Shown: positions 41,342 through 51,240, counted from the stretch's first letter. The stretch: 64,000 bases of DNA from Opitutales bacterium (GCA_016932335.1 JAFGCZ010000014.1:1-64000); one strand, 5' to 3'. Program-made: numbers and translations. Notes: a model not told the origin generated them from the sequence alone.

Positions 41342-41803
41342 ATGGCCTCTTTCAACAAAGTAATCCTAATGGGAAACCTTACGCGCGACCCGGAAACCCG
41401 TGTCACGCCAAACGGCTTAACCATCTGTAAGTTCGGTATTGCTGTAAACCGAGTCTTCAACAGCCAGGATGGTGAGCGCCGTGAAGAAGTTACTTTCATC
41501 GATTGTGATGCCTTCGGCCGCCAGGCTGAAACCATCTCGCGTTATCTGAGCAAAGGGCGTGGCATTCATATAGAAGGCCGCCTCAAGCTGGATCAGTGGG
41601 ATGACCGCAACACCGGTGAAAAGCGCAGCAAATTGGGTGTTGTCGTGGAAACTTTCCAGTTCGTCGGTGGGCGCGACGAAACCTCTGGAGGAGGAGATTA
41701 CAGCGAAAGCACAGCTGCGCCGGCCCGCCAGTCGGCACCGCGTGCAGCGACACCTCCCCCACCGCCGCAGGACAATGACATGGAGGACGATGTTCCTTTT
41801 TGA
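41342..41803 (+). CDS. ssb: Single-stranded DNA-binding protein
   Basis: A 153-aa SSB. The OB fold is clear (NKVILMGNLTRDPETRVTPN, CKFGIAVNRVF, FIDCDAFGRQAETI, GRGIHIEGRLKLDQW), followed by a Pro/Ala-rich linker and the acidic tip DNDMEDDVPF that recruits partners. It coats ssDNA in replication, recombination and repair. Confidence 0.96.
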   Translation: MASFNKVILMGNLTRDPETRVTPNGLTICKFGIAVNRVFNSQDGERREEVTFIDCDAFGRQAETISRYLSKGRGIHIEGRLKLDQWDDRNTGEKRSKLGVVVETFQFVGGRDETSGGGDYSESTAAPARQSAPRAATPPPPPQDNDMEDDVPF

Positions 41804-41870
41804 TTTGTCTGAATTCGATTCCCCATCCCAACGAATATCTCTTTAAACATATAGAAAGCATTTAAAAGTC

Positions 41871-42362
41871 ATGGCCACAACAGAGCTTCTTCTTTTAACA
41901 CCAATTGAAGACCTCGGAAACGAAGGTGATCAAGTAAACGTCAAGGCAGGTTATGCCCGCAACTACCTGTTGCCCCGCAAGCTTGCTGTACCTGTTACCC
42001 GCGCCAACCGCAAGCAGGTAGAAGTATTGCAAAAACGCCGCGATGAGCGCCTCCGCAAGGAGCTTGAAGCAGCCACCGCCATCAAGGAAAAGATCGAGAA
42101 GGTTTCCGTTGCCATCGCCGTTAAGACCGGCCCCGGAGGCAAGGTATTCGGTGCTGTAACAGCCCAAAACCTGATCGAACGCCTGGCTGACGAAGGCATC
42201 GCGCTCGAGAAAAAGCAGGTATCGCTTTACACCCCCGCCAAGAGCCTGGGCAAGCACACCACCCGCATCCGTCTTCACGAGGACATTTCCGTTGATTTCG
42301 AATTCGAAATCGTATCGGAAAACCCCATTGAAGAAGAAGGCGCAGAAGCGGAAAACGCTTGA
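41871..42362 (+). CDS. rplI: 50S ribosomal protein L9
   Basis: A 163-aa L9. N-terminal LLLLTPIEDLGNEGDQVNVK then AGYARNYLLPRKLAVPVT; a long central helix rich in Lys/Arg/Glu; C-terminal domain with GGKVFGAVTAQNLIERL. The acidic tail (EEEGAEAENA) is an extension. It is followed by dnaB, a common order. Confidence 0.95.
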   Translation: MATTELLLLTPIEDLGNEGDQVNVKAGYARNYLLPRKLAVPVTRANRKQVEVLQKRRDERLRKELEAATAIKEKIEKVSVAIAVKTGPGGKVFGAVTAQNLIERLADEGIALEKKQVSLYTPAKSLGKHTTRIRLHEDISVDFEFEIVSENPIEEEGAEAENA

Positions 42363-42413
42363 GGCGATCTCTGACAATACAAGCGCGTGGTGAAATCAGG
42401 AGAGGGGCGATCT

Positions 42414-43847
42414 ATGCCGGAAAACGGCCAGCAAGTGCCTAGTGCACCGCTCGAAAGAGTACCCCCTCACAGCATTGACGCAGAAGAAGGGCTCCTAGCC
42501 TCCTGTATTTTGGGCGGCCAGGACATCCTCGGATCCTGCGAAGAAGCAAAACTGACCTACGAAGCCTTTTACAAACCCGCACACCAGATAATCTATCAGG
42601 TGTTGCGGGATTTTGTTAAAAAGGGGCAGCCCATCGATGAAATTCTGCTGATCGATGAGCTCAACTCCCGCAAGCTGTCCTCCCTTGGCTGGAAACGAGT
42701 GGACCCTGCCCACGACCGTTCCCTGATGGAGGAAATCGGTGGGTTTGAAAACATCCAGCGTATTACGGAGCGCATCGAGACAACGGTGCATGCCCCCTAC
42801 TGGCTGGAGCTGGTCCGGGAAAAGTGGCTGCTGCGCAAGCTGATTCAGACCACCAGCGGGATTGTCCGCAAGTGCTACGAACAGCAGGACTCTCTCGATG
42901 AGTTTATTGATGCCGTCGAGAAGCAGGTCTTTGAACTGAGCCAGGATCGCGTATCGGACTCAGCGGTGCCCATCTCCAAAGCGGTGGATGTGGCCACCAT
43001 GCAAATCCAGAAGCTGATGAGCGGCGAGGTGGAGCAAGGGGTCATGACGGGGTATACTGACCTGGATAAGATGACCTACGGGCTCCATGGCACGGAAATG
43101 ATTGTTCTGGCCGCCCGCCCATCCATGGGGAAAACCTCTTTTGCTATGAACTTGGCCGAGCATGCGGCCCTGCCCAAAAAGGGGCCGGGCACAGGCGTGC
43201 TGGTCTTCAGTTTGGAAATGGGTGCCGACCAGCTAGCCATGCGTCTGCTGTGCCGCAGAGCCCGCGTCAACATGAAGAAAGTGCGCGACCGGATGCTGAA
43301 CAAGGAAGAGCTCCGCGCGCTTTCGCAAGCCGGCAGCGAGCTGAAACAGGCAGAGCTGTGGATCGATGACTCCAGCCAGATCAACATTCTGGAGCTCAGG
43401 GCCAAAGCCAGGCGTATACAGGCAAAGAACAACAGTCTGGGGTTGATCGTAATTGACTACCTCCAGCTTATTGCCGGAACCGACAGTCGAGTGCCCCGCG
43501 AACAGCAAATTGCGGAAATATCCCGAGGGATAAAAGGATTGGCGAAAGAATTGAACGTTCCTGTAATTGTTCTGTCTCAGTTAAATCGTGCCTCGGAAAA
43601 AGAACAAAGACAACCCAGACTCAGCGACTTGCGCGAATCCGGCTCCATTGAGCAGGATGCCGACGTGGTTTTCCTGCTTGCAAAGGACCGTGAAAGCAGT
43701 GATAACGCATCAGTTCCCTCAGGGATTCGCAAGATTGAGTTAATTATTGCAAAACAAAGAAATGGTCCGGTTGGTAGCGTGCCCCTCACTTTTGTACCTG
43801 ATTACACCAGTTTTGAAAACTACACGGAAGCCCCCAATGAATTATAG
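42414..43847 (+). CDS. dnaB: Replicative DNA helicase DnaB
   Basis: About 477 aa from the ATG at 42414, which follows a GGAGAGGGG site; a GTG nine codons upstream is also in frame. The N-terminal domain has PPHSIDAEEGLLASCILGG. The RecA core has Walker A ARPSMGKTSFAMN, GVLVFSLEMGADQLAMRLL, LIVIDYLQLI, and SRGIKGLAKELNVPVIVLSQLNR, all diagnostic. The 3' end overlaps bamA by 11 bp. Confidence 0.96.
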   Translation: MPENGQQVPSAPLERVPPHSIDAEEGLLASCILGGQDILGSCEEAKLTYEAFYKPAHQIIYQVLRDFVKKGQPIDEILLIDELNSRKLSSLGWKRVDPAHDRSLMEEIGGFENIQRITERIETTVHAPYWLELVREKWLLRKLIQTTSGIVRKCYEQQDSLDEFIDAVEKQVFELSQDRVSDSAVPISKAVDVATMQIQKLMSGEVEQGVMTGYTDLDKMTYGLHGTEMIVLAARPSMGKTSFAMNLAEHAALPKKGPGTGVLVFSLEMGADQLAMRLLCRRARVNMKKVRDRMLNKEELRALSQAGSELKQAELWIDDSSQINILELRAKARRIQAKNNSLGLIVIDYLQLIAGTDSRVPREQQIAEISRGIKGLAKELNVPVIVLSQLNRASEKEQRQPRLSDLRESGSIEQDADVVFLLAKDRESSDNASVPSGIRKIELIIAKQRNGPVGSVPLTFVPDYTSFENYTEAPNEL

Positions 43848-46221
43848 AATGCGTTTTGTCCTCACCTTTCTTTTGACATCTCTGCTGCTCAGTAACGCTG
43901 CTTTTGCTCAATCAACCATTGCCGAGCCCGATCCTGCCATCATCTCAGAGGTAGAGATCAACTACATTGACCTGCAAAACGTCAGTGAAGACAATATCCG
44001 AGCCCACATGCAGTTGAGAGAGGGGATGGAATACTCTCAAAATTTGGCAGACCGTTCGGTTCGCTCCCTTTACGACACGCGGTTGTTTGACTTTATTGAA
44101 GTGACCACGGAGGATCTCCCCGCCAATAAGGTAAAGGTAATTGTATCGGTACAGAGCAAATACCGCATGCAGGATGTTCAATTTATCGGAAATCATAAGC
44201 TTTCCTCGAACAAATTCAGAAAAGAGATTTCTTCTGTGGGAGGTCAGGCTCTGGATGAACGTCTGATTCGCCAGGACCGCGACAAGATCCTCGAGCTTTA
44301 CCAGAAAAAGGGCTACACAGACGCCACTGTTGATTACGTGATTGACCGTAACTCCAAAACAGGCCTCGGGGTAGTTACGTTTAAAATCGACGAAGGCAGC
44401 AAGCTGCACATATCCGACATTGAGTTCGAAGGCAACACCGCCATTGAAGACTCCGACCTGCGCGACGAGATGCAGACCAAGCGCTACTCCAGATGGAGCT
44501 CCTGGTTGATGGGCACCGGCCGTTTTGACGAAGGCATTTTCCAGGAAGACTTGGACCTTCTCCGCGCCTTTTATAAAAATCAGGGCTACCTCGACGTAAG
44601 TATTTCCGAAAGCGACGTTATCATCGAACGTCCGGATGACGACGAAATTTTGATTCGTATCAAGGTCGACGAAGGGCGCCTCTACAAAGTGGGCGATATC
44701 AAGATTGAGGGGAATGAAATTATTCCCTCCCCGATGCTTTACAGTTCCTTGCGCCTGATCCCCGGAGACGTCTTCAGCCCGGAAAAGCTGGATGAGGACG
44801 TAACCCGCCTGAGCGATATTTACGGTTCCAGAGGTTACCTCGACTGTTATGTGAATGCCGAACGCGTGCCCAATGTGGACACCGGCCGTATGGACATTCA
44901 CTACACCATTACCGAGGGCGACAAATTCTACGTGGAAGCCATCAACATCGAGGGCAACACCAAGACCAAGAGCAAGGTAATCCTCCGTGAACTGGCCCTC
45001 CAGCCCGGAAAGATTTTCAACAGTGTCTGGATGAAAACCAGTGAAAACCGCCTGAAGAACACGCGTTACTTTGAGGAAGTGGTGGTCACCGACCAGGAAA
45101 CCAATGTTCCCGGGCGCCGCGACATGAAAGTAGCCGTGAAGGAAGCCCACACCGGTGAGTTCCAGTTCGGGGCCGGTTTCAGCTCGCTGGAAAAAGCCAC
45201 CATTTTCTTTGAACTGAGCCAGTCCAACTTCGACCTGTTCAACTACCGTTCTTTCTTCCAAGGAGCCGGCCAGAAATTCCGTCTCTACGTTTCCATCGGG
45301 TCTTATTCCAACAACATTTCCTTGTCCATTGATGAGCCCTACTTCCTCGATCAGCAGTTCTCTGTAGGCGGATCCATTTATCGCACAGAGTCGGACTACT
45401 ACGACTACTATGATGAACTCCGCGCCGGTTTTACGATCTATGCCCGTAAGCACCTCTTCGAGCTGGTGGTAGGCCGCCTCAGCTATACGCTGCAGAATGT
45501 AGACTTGGACATGAACAGCTCCGGTTATTCATCTGAAATCACGATGTGGAGCACCTCTTACATGGAGTCTCAGCTCTCATTGGATTTGACTCGCGACACT
45601 CGCAACAACGACCTCTTTACCACCTCCGGTTCCCGCTACCAGTTTACCACCACCTGGGACGGACTGGGAGGCGACATCGAATACCTGCGCTTTGAATCGC
45701 GCAATGCGATGTATATCCCGACCTTTGAAACGGCCGATCAGTCGATAGCCCTTCTCTGGCGTGTAGGAAGCTTCTGGCGCTACGCTTACGATGAAGCCAC
45801 AGGCGACGGCTCCGTGCCCATCAACAGCCGTTTCTTCCTCGGCGGACCTAAGACGCTGCGCGGTTTTGAATACCGTGAGGTTGGCCCCCGCGACCGTGAG
45901 ACCGGTGATATGATCGGTGGTCACAGCTTTGCCTTTGGCTCTGTAGAATACACCTTCGGGATCTCCGAACAGATGCGCTTTGCCATCTTCTACGACTGGG
46001 GCTTTGTCAACAGCGGAGAATTTGACTGGAACCCCTCCAGTTACAACGACAACTGGGGTATCGGTATCCGCCTGATGGTTATGGGCAACCCGCTCAGCCT
46101 CGATTTTGGTATTCCCATTACTTCGGATAACTACGAATACATGAATTCCGACGGTTATATGGAAACCAAGAGCAACGACACGGGCAGCCAGTTCAATTTC
46201 TCCTTCGGAACCCGTTTTTAA
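43837..46221 (+). CDS. bamA: Outer-membrane protein assembly factor BamA
   Basis: From the ATG at 43837 the product is 794 aa with a signal peptide ending AAFAQS. Five POTRA domains follow (for example QDVQFIGNHKLSSNKFR, ISDIEFEGNTAIEDSDLR, VGDIKIEGNEIIPS, VEAINIEGNTKTKSKV), then a C-terminal beta-barrel with the family motif LRGFEYREVGPRD and a final aromatic residue (FGTRF). It inserts proteins into the outer membrane, which shows a diderm host. Confidence 0.96.
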   Translation: MNYRMRFVLTFLLTSLLLSNAAFAQSTIAEPDPAIISEVEINYIDLQNVSEDNIRAHMQLREGMEYSQNLADRSVRSLYDTRLFDFIEVTTEDLPANKVKVIVSVQSKYRMQDVQFIGNHKLSSNKFRKEISSVGGQALDERLIRQDRDKILELYQKKGYTDATVDYVIDRNSKTGLGVVTFKIDEGSKLHISDIEFEGNTAIEDSDLRDEMQTKRYSRWSSWLMGTGRFDEGIFQEDLDLLRAFYKNQGYLDVSISESDVIIERPDDDEILIRIKVDEGRLYKVGDIKIEGNEIIPSPMLYSSLRLIPGDVFSPEKLDEDVTRLSDIYGSRGYLDCYVNAERVPNVDTGRMDIHYTITEGDKFYVEAINIEGNTKTKSKVILRELALQPGKIFNSVWMKTSENRLKNTRYFEEVVVTDQETNVPGRRDMKVAVKEAHTGEFQFGAGFSSLEKATIFFELSQSNFDLFNYRSFFQGAGQKFRLYVSIGSYSNNISLSIDEPYFLDQQFSVGGSIYRTESDYYDYYDELRAGFTIYARKHLFELVVGRLSYTLQNVDLDMNSSGYSSEITMWSTSYMESQLSLDLTRDTRNNDLFTTSGSRYQFTTTWDGLGGDIEYLRFESRNAMYIPTFETADQSIALLWRVGSFWRYAYDEATGDGSVPINSRFFLGGPKTLRGFEYREVGPRDRETGDMIGGHSFAFGSVEYTFGISEQMRFAIFYDWGFVNSGEFDWNPSSYNDNWGIGIRLMVMGNPLSLDFGIPITSDNYEYMNSDGYMETKSNDTGSQFNFSFGTRF

Positions 46222-46269
46222 ACACTGCTAAACTTGTAACCCAAAATAGATACACCTCTGTTTTAACCC

Positions 46270-46803
46270 ATGAAGAAAACATTCATATTTATCCTCGCCC
46301 TGACTTTTGGCCTTTCCGCATACGCTCAGCAGACTGCTTCTGTAAACATGAGCAAGGTGCTCCAACAATACTGGAAGAGCACTGCAGAGCAGCGCAACCT
46401 GATGGAACAGGGAGAACAGATCAACACTCGCCTCAACGAGCTGAAGAAACAGCAGCAGGATCTGGTGACCAAGTCTCAGGAAGTCGAATCCCAGATGAAG
46501 GACAGCCTGATGCTTTCCGAAGAAAAGCGTGCAGAACTGGAAGGTCAGCTCGACGAATACAAGAAGCAGTTCATCGCTTCCCGTCAGCAGGCAGAAATGC
46601 TGCAGCAGCAGTACAACCAGGGTGCCAAGCAAACGGAAGGTGTCATTATCTCCGACATTCGTGCGGCCGTTAAAACCGTAGCCGACACCATGAATATTGC
46701 CGTTGTCTATGACTCCGAAATGGTCTTCTACACACAGGTGGACTTGACCGACAAAGTCATTGCCGAGCTCAACAAGACTGCTCCGGTTCAGCCTTCCAAC
46801 TAA
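46270..46803 (+). CDS. skp: Periplasmic chaperone Skp/OmpH
   Basis: A 177-aa protein with a signal peptide (FIFILALTFGLSAYAQQ) and a long coiled coil (LNELKKQQQDLVTKSQEVES...) flanked by the small beta head (ASVNMSKVLQQYW; IAVVYDSEMVFYTQ). It carries unfolded outer-membrane proteins to BamA, whose gene lies immediately upstream. A terminator at 46832-46855 follows. Confidence 0.9.
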   Translation: MKKTFIFILALTFGLSAYAQQTASVNMSKVLQQYWKSTAEQRNLMEQGEQINTRLNELKKQQQDLVTKSQEVESQMKDSLMLSEEKRAELEGQLDEYKKQFIASRQQAEMLQQQYNQGAKQTEGVIISDIRAAVKTVADTMNIAVVYDSEMVFYTQVDLTDKVIAELNKTAPVQPSN

Positions 46804-46831
46804 GAAGCTCCTTTACCGCAACCGCTTTAAA

Positions 46832-46855
46832 AAGCCCCTGCAAAGGGGCTTTTTT
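46832..46855 (+). terminator. Terminator after skp
   Basis: AGCCCCT pairs with AGGGGCT across GCAA, followed by T6. Confidence 0.9.
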
Positions 46856-46911
46856 ATGGTACAAGCACCGGTTAGATGGAGAGAAGCACCAGGCTCCCAT
46901 AAGGGGACGGA

Positions 46912-47003
46912 CACGGTCCTTATGGGAGGACGGTCTCGGTCCTTATGGGAGGACGGTCACGGTCCTTATAGGAGGACGGTCACGGTCCTTATGGGAGGAC
47001 GGT
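46912..47003 (+). repeat. Four tandem 23-bp hairpin repeats
   Basis: The unit CACGGTCCTTATGGGAGGAC plus GGT is present four times with two single-base variants. Each unit can fold (GTCCT/AGGAC around TATGGG). It occupies the gap between skp and the SASA gene. No protein is supported across it. Confidence 0.9.
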
Positions 47004-47086
47004 TGAGAAGAGTCCATCCTCCGCATTTCGGGAAGCAGGAATCCAACCCTCCCTGCCCTCTCACCGGCACCGTAACGATTGAATCA

Positions 47087-47121
47087 AAGAAAAGGCCGAA
47101 TCCGTTGGATTCGACCTTTGA
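47087..47121 (-). terminator. Terminator of the SASA esterase gene
   Basis: AAAGGTCGAATCC and GGATTCGGCCTTT (minus strand) form a 13-bp stem with one mismatch across AAC, then TTCTTTG. Confidence 0.8.
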
Positions 47122-47141
47122 TCTAAAGCTGTCTGCGTGAG

Positions 47142-48551
47142 TTATTCCACAGGCCAGTCATCCGTGCGGAAGCAGGAAGCCGGCAGGCCGGTGGCGTTGG
47201 TCAGGTTGGGAACAGCAGTGTTGGCGTATGCAAAGCGCACCGCCACAGGGTGCTTTACCTCGGGTGCAGAAACCAGCACGGTATCGTTTTCAACCACGGC
47301 GGTGGCCGGGTAGAAGCAGCGGTCTTTACCGGCGATCTCAAAAAAGCCCAAAGGCGCTCCATCGGTTGAAGTAAGGCCTTCGGCATAGTCAAAAGAAATA
47401 CGAATGCGGTTCTTTTCCACGTTCATTTCGCGGAAGAGAGGTCCCGAGGGAACGGCCCCGCTGACGTGGTAGGTATCCGCCAAGGCCCAGGCAGCCAGGC
47501 GTTTCCCAACATCGAGCTTATTTCCGGGATGAATATCGTTGATATCACCGATATCGCTGATGACCACCATTCCGGAATGGTCGATCAGGGACAGTGCGCG
47601 GCGTTGTGCATCGCGAACTCTGGCGCCCTGAAAACCACCGTATGTCCACGGAGCAATCTGCACGTAGTAGAAGGGAAAATCATCGTCCCAGGCAGCACGC
47701 CAACCATCTACCAATGCCTTGAGCAGAATGTCGTAGCTATCGGCATTTTCCACATTGGCCTCTCCCTGGTACCAAAGCGCACCACGCACCTTGTAGGGAA
47801 TTACGGGGTAGATCATGGCGTTGTAGGCAGCACCGGGTGTAACCGGGCCCCATTCAACGGGCGTAATTTTTGCGGCTTCCAGTGCCAGCGCCGGATCGTT
47901 GTTGATGCGCTCTGCCGGAGCCCAGATCTCGATGGGAGTACCTCCCCAGGCAGCCTCGATAAGGCCTACAGGAACCCCCAATTCCCTGTACAACTCGCGG
48001 GCAAAGAAATAGGCCACCGCGCTGCTGTCGGCCATAGAATCCGGAGTACAAAGCTTCCAGTCGGCAATTACATTATTCTGCGGTGTCTTTGCCGTAAAAT
48101 GAGGTACCTGAAAGATGCGGATTTCGGGATAATCAGCGTTGGCTTTTTCTGCCTCGCCATTGTCCACTTTGGGGCCGTGCTGCCCCCAGTTGACACTCAT
48201 CTCCATATTGGATTGGCCGGAACAAAGCCATACCTCTCCAATGAGAACGTCGTTGAGCGTCAGGTGATTATACCCTTGGAATTCAATGGTGTAGGGACCT
48301 CCGGCATCGGGCGTCTGCAAGGTCAGCGACCAATGGCCGTCCGGGGGTGTTTTCAGGGTTACGGTTTCTCCGCTCCAAGCGGGAGTCACCTGAATTTCTT
48401 CGCCGGCATGGGCAAAGCCCCATACGGTAACTGCAGCATTACGCTGCAGTACCATATGGTCTTGAAAAACAGATGGAAGGTATATGTTTGCCATGGCCTG
48501 AGCAGCAAGAGCTGACAAGATCAAAGCAAAAAGGGCCAAACGTTTCTTCAA
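47142..48551 (-). CDS. Sialate O-acetylesterase-like SGNH hydrolase (SASA domain)
   Basis: A 469-aa secreted esterase with signal peptide (LALFALILSALAAQAMA). The nucleophile is in WLCSGQSNMEMSV; GALWYQGEANVENAD and the DIHPGNK Asp/His complete the SGNH-type site. An N-terminal beta domain (LPSVFQDHMVLQRNAAVTVWG) is typical of the family. It likely removes acetyl groups from sugars or plant/algal polysaccharide. It lies 11 bp after the GH27 gene on the same strand. Confidence 0.85.
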   Translation of the reverse strand: MKKRLALFALILSALAAQAMANIYLPSVFQDHMVLQRNAAVTVWGFAHAGEEIQVTPAWSGETVTLKTPPDGHWSLTLQTPDAGGPYTIEFQGYNHLTLNDVLIGEVWLCSGQSNMEMSVNWGQHGPKVDNGEAEKANADYPEIRIFQVPHFTAKTPQNNVIADWKLCTPDSMADSSAVAYFFARELYRELGVPVGLIEAAWGGTPIEIWAPAERINNDPALALEAAKITPVEWGPVTPGAAYNAMIYPVIPYKVRGALWYQGEANVENADSYDILLKALVDGWRAAWDDDFPFYYVQIAPWTYGGFQGARVRDAQRRALSLIDHSGMVVISDIGDINDIHPGNKLDVGKRLAAWALADTYHVSGAVPSGPLFREMNVEKNRIRISFDYAEGLTSTDGAPLGFFEIAGKDRCFYPATAVVENDTVLVSAPEVKHPVAVRFAYANTAVPNLTNATGLPASCFRTDDWPVE

Positions 48552-48562
48552 TGCGAGCCTCC

Positions 48563-49771
48563 TTATTCCTTGATGTGGCTGAGGCGCAGAAGAATAACAT
48601 CGTGCGACTCAAGGGTTTTGCTGACCACGGAGTTTTCCGACTTCTTACCGAGCACTTTGTCGGCCCAGATATCTTTGATGATGAAGTCGCCCTGAGGTCT
48701 GCCTTCCTGCGTATAAATGTTGTTGAGGTCGAAGGTGGTTTCTCGTGTTTCACCGGAGGCATTCATAACGCATACGGCCCAGTCCCCGCCGGAAAGCTCG
48801 CGGTAGTAAACTTCCATTTCGGGAGTTTTCAGAAAACGAGCGCCTTGTTTACCCATGGGATCCTGGTCGATGGCGATGGCCTCTTTGTTAGTGAGGATGG
48901 CAGTGATTTCATCACTCATAACGGTCAAATCGTTACCGGCGATGAGGGGAGCCGCCAGCATACACCAGATACTGAAATGCATGCGGGATTCGGCCAAAGT
49001 CAAACCGGGGTTACCCACTTCCATCATGTCCGGGTCGTTCCAATGATCGGGGCCGGCATAGGGAGCGACACCCAAATCATGCTGCATGTCGATGATGGTT
49101 TTAACACCATTGGACCACTGCTGGGAGCCTTCGTACATATCAATGATGTCTCCGGTGGTACGCCAGAGGTGCCCAACGTCTTTGGCCCATTCCCAAGGCT
49201 TGTTGCCGCCCCATTCACACAGGCTGAAAATCATCGGACGACCGGCTTCGCGAATAGCACGGCTCATGGTGGTATAAGCTTCTTTGGCGTTGCGAGTGTC
49301 GGTGTTGCACCAGTCGTATTTGAGGTAATCAATATCCCAGGAGGCGTAAAGGCGGGCATCCTGAAATTCATGCCCCTGAGAACCGGGGAAGCCGGCACAG
49401 GTTTTGGAACCGGCACAGTTGTAGAGACCAAATTTAAAGCCGCGTTCATGCAACCAATCGGCAAGGTGCTTAATTCCGTTGGGGAATTTTTCCGGATCGG
49501 GCACAAGGTTTCCGTTTTCGTCGCGCTCGCGGAGCATCCAGCCGTCATCAAGCACAATATAGGTATATCCGGCATCGCGCATCCCAGAATCAATCATTGT
49601 TTGAGCAATGCCCATGACCAAATCTTCACTGATCTCGATTTCAAAGGTATTCCATGAATTCCATCCCATGGGAGGAGTCATAGCCAAGCCTTCAAATTTT
49701 TGGGCAAAGGCAGAAGTAGCAGTGGCCAGGAGCAGCGCCACCAAACTGACGAGTTTTCTAGTAGACATCAT
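48563..49771 (-). CDS. Alpha-galactosidase, glycoside hydrolase family 27
   Basis: A 402-aa secreted enzyme (signal peptide ending TSAFAQ). The GH27 motifs are complete: TPPMGWNSWNTF, YIVLDDGWM, FGLYNCAGSKTCAGFPGS, the nucleophile Asp in YLKYDWCN, and LCEWGGNKPWEWAKDVGHLWRTTGDI with the acid/base Asp. The C-terminal beta domain is present. It releases terminal alpha-galactose and works with the SASA esterase (same operon) and probably the MFS transporter upstream. Confidence 0.9.
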   Translation of the reverse strand: MMSTRKLVSLVALLLATATSAFAQKFEGLAMTPPMGWNSWNTFEIEISEDLVMGIAQTMIDSGMRDAGYTYIVLDDGWMLRERDENGNLVPDPEKFPNGIKHLADWLHERGFKFGLYNCAGSKTCAGFPGSQGHEFQDARLYASWDIDYLKYDWCNTDTRNAKEAYTTMSRAIREAGRPMIFSLCEWGGNKPWEWAKDVGHLWRTTGDIIDMYEGSQQWSNGVKTIIDMQHDLGVAPYAGPDHWNDPDMMEVGNPGLTLAESRMHFSIWCMLAAPLIAGNDLTVMSDEITAILTNKEAIAIDQDPMGKQGARFLKTPEMEVYYRELSGGDWAVCVMNASGETRETTFDLNNIYTQEGRPQGDFIIKDIWADKVLGKKSENSVVSKTLESHDVILLRLSHIKE

Positions 49772-50009
49772 TTTTTGGGTTTTGGTTTAGAAAGGGTGCA
49801 TGGAAATATATGTTTTCCAAGGGGATAAAGTAGCTGGGTGTATTATTGTAAAACAAAGGCGACAACTCAGCTTAATTGTAATTCATATTGTTGAATTAGA
49901 TGCGTATAAGTAATCATCTGTTCAAAAGTAGAGCAACTGAAAACAAATAGACATGCAGCGCTAAAGAAGCAGATTGATTTGCCTTGAAGGAGTGTTAGCC
50001 TGATGCCAT

Positions 50010-51233
50010 ATGCAGGGCGATCCGCAGGACATCATCAGAAACAAAACCATCCGTTGGGATACGATCCGTTCGGTATTTCATGCGTTTGTGGAAACCTCCT
50101 GGCAAACCTTTGCCCTGTTGATTGCCATTCGTGTCTACGATGCACCGGACAGTGTGAAACCGTTGATTCCAGCCTCTTATGGTATCGGTCTGCTCTTTAC
50201 CTGGATATCAACCTCCTGGGCCACTCGAGTCAAAATGCAGGCGGCCGTCGCCGCGGCCTTATGCTATGTGGCCTGTTCCATTGGTTTTGCCCTAGCCGGA
50301 TGCTCAGGAACACTTCCACTCTATATCCTTGGGGTTACCTTTGCCATGTTCTGCGCGGCGCAAATTCCCCCGTTCATCACGCAAATCTATGCGCTGAACT
50401 ACAAGGCATCGGAACGCGGCCAGCGCGTAGCAACTTTCATCATCTGCGGAACAGTGGTTGGTGCCATGTGGGCCTGGTTGGGCGGAGGACTTCTGGACAG
50501 AGATTTGGACTACTGGTGGGCCATTCTGCTGATTTCCTCCATATTTGGAGCCGCCTGTGCCGCCGTGGTGCTGCGGATTCCCAGCCAGCGGTTGATTCGC
50601 ACCCAAGGAGAAACCATCTTCAGCAATTTTAAACTCATCCGCAGGGACAAACTCTTTGCCATGGCATTGCTGGGCTGGTGGTTCATTGGAATGGGCAACC
50701 TGATGACGGAACCCCTGCGCGTTGAATATCTGGCCAATGAGCGCTACGGTATTAACGCCAATAACTTTCAAATAGGCTTGATGATCGGAACGATTCCGTT
50801 CGTCAGCCGACTCTTTGCCACCAAAATTTGGGGTTTTTTGTTCGACCGCCTAAATCTGATTGTGGTTCGCCTGATCCTGAACGCGGTGTTTATGCTTTCT
50901 ATCGCGATCTTCTTTTTTACGAAGAACTTTTGGATCATGAGCCTGGGCTGCGTATTTTTTGGATTCGCTTACGGGGGCGGCGGCATTATGTGGCTGCTTT
51001 GGGTCACCAAAGTCTCGCCTCCGGAAAGCGTGTCCAAATACATGAGCGTACACACAACACTGACAGGCATTCGCGCTACGATGTCCCCTTTTCTGGGTTA
51101 TTTTCTGATAGTAAACACAACGCCCGCCTGGACGGCGCTATTTGCACTGGCCAGCATTGCTATTTCCACACTGATCTTCATTCCTCAACGCTCTGCGATT
51201 GAAGAAAGAACCCGATTGAAAAACTATCCCTGA
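50010..51233 (+). CDS. MFS transporter
   Basis: A 407-aa membrane protein with about 12 hydrophobic segments (for example SYGIGLLFTWIST, LYILGVTFAMFCAAQIPPF, VATFIICGTVVGAMWAWLGG, GYFLIVNT). The WWFIGMGNLM and FGFAYGGGGIMWLLW stretches are MFS-like. It is divergently oriented from the GH27-SASA pair, so import of sugars released by those enzymes is plausible but unproven. The substrate cannot be read from the sequence. Confidence 0.75.
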   Translation: MQGDPQDIIRNKTIRWDTIRSVFHAFVETSWQTFALLIAIRVYDAPDSVKPLIPASYGIGLLFTWISTSWATRVKMQAAVAAALCYVACSIGFALAGCSGTLPLYILGVTFAMFCAAQIPPFITQIYALNYKASERGQRVATFIICGTVVGAMWAWLGGGLLDRDLDYWWAILLISSIFGAACAAVVLRIPSQRLIRTQGETIFSNFKLIRRDKLFAMALLGWWFIGMGNLMTEPLRVEYLANERYGINANNFQIGLMIGTIPFVSRLFATKIWGFLFDRLNLIVVRLILNAVFMLSIAIFFFTKNFWIMSLGCVFFGFAYGGGGIMWLLWVTKVSPPESVSKYMSVHTTLTGIRATMSPFLGYFLIVNTTPAWTALFALASIAISTLIFIPQRSAIEERTRLKNYP

Positions 51234-51240
51234 GGAAAAA

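Noticed and set aside
43945-45453. 502-codon open frame antisense to bamA
   Set aside because: It lies fully within a clear BamA gene, has no ribosome site and no recognisable sequence; a shadow of codon bias.
46760-47140. 126-codon frame across the 23-bp tandem repeats
   Set aside because: It begins inside skp, crosses a terminator and the DNA repeats, and has repeat-driven composition.
47466-49657. Long plus-strand frames opposite the SASA esterase and GH27 genes
   Set aside because: Antisense shadows of two well-recognised enzymes.
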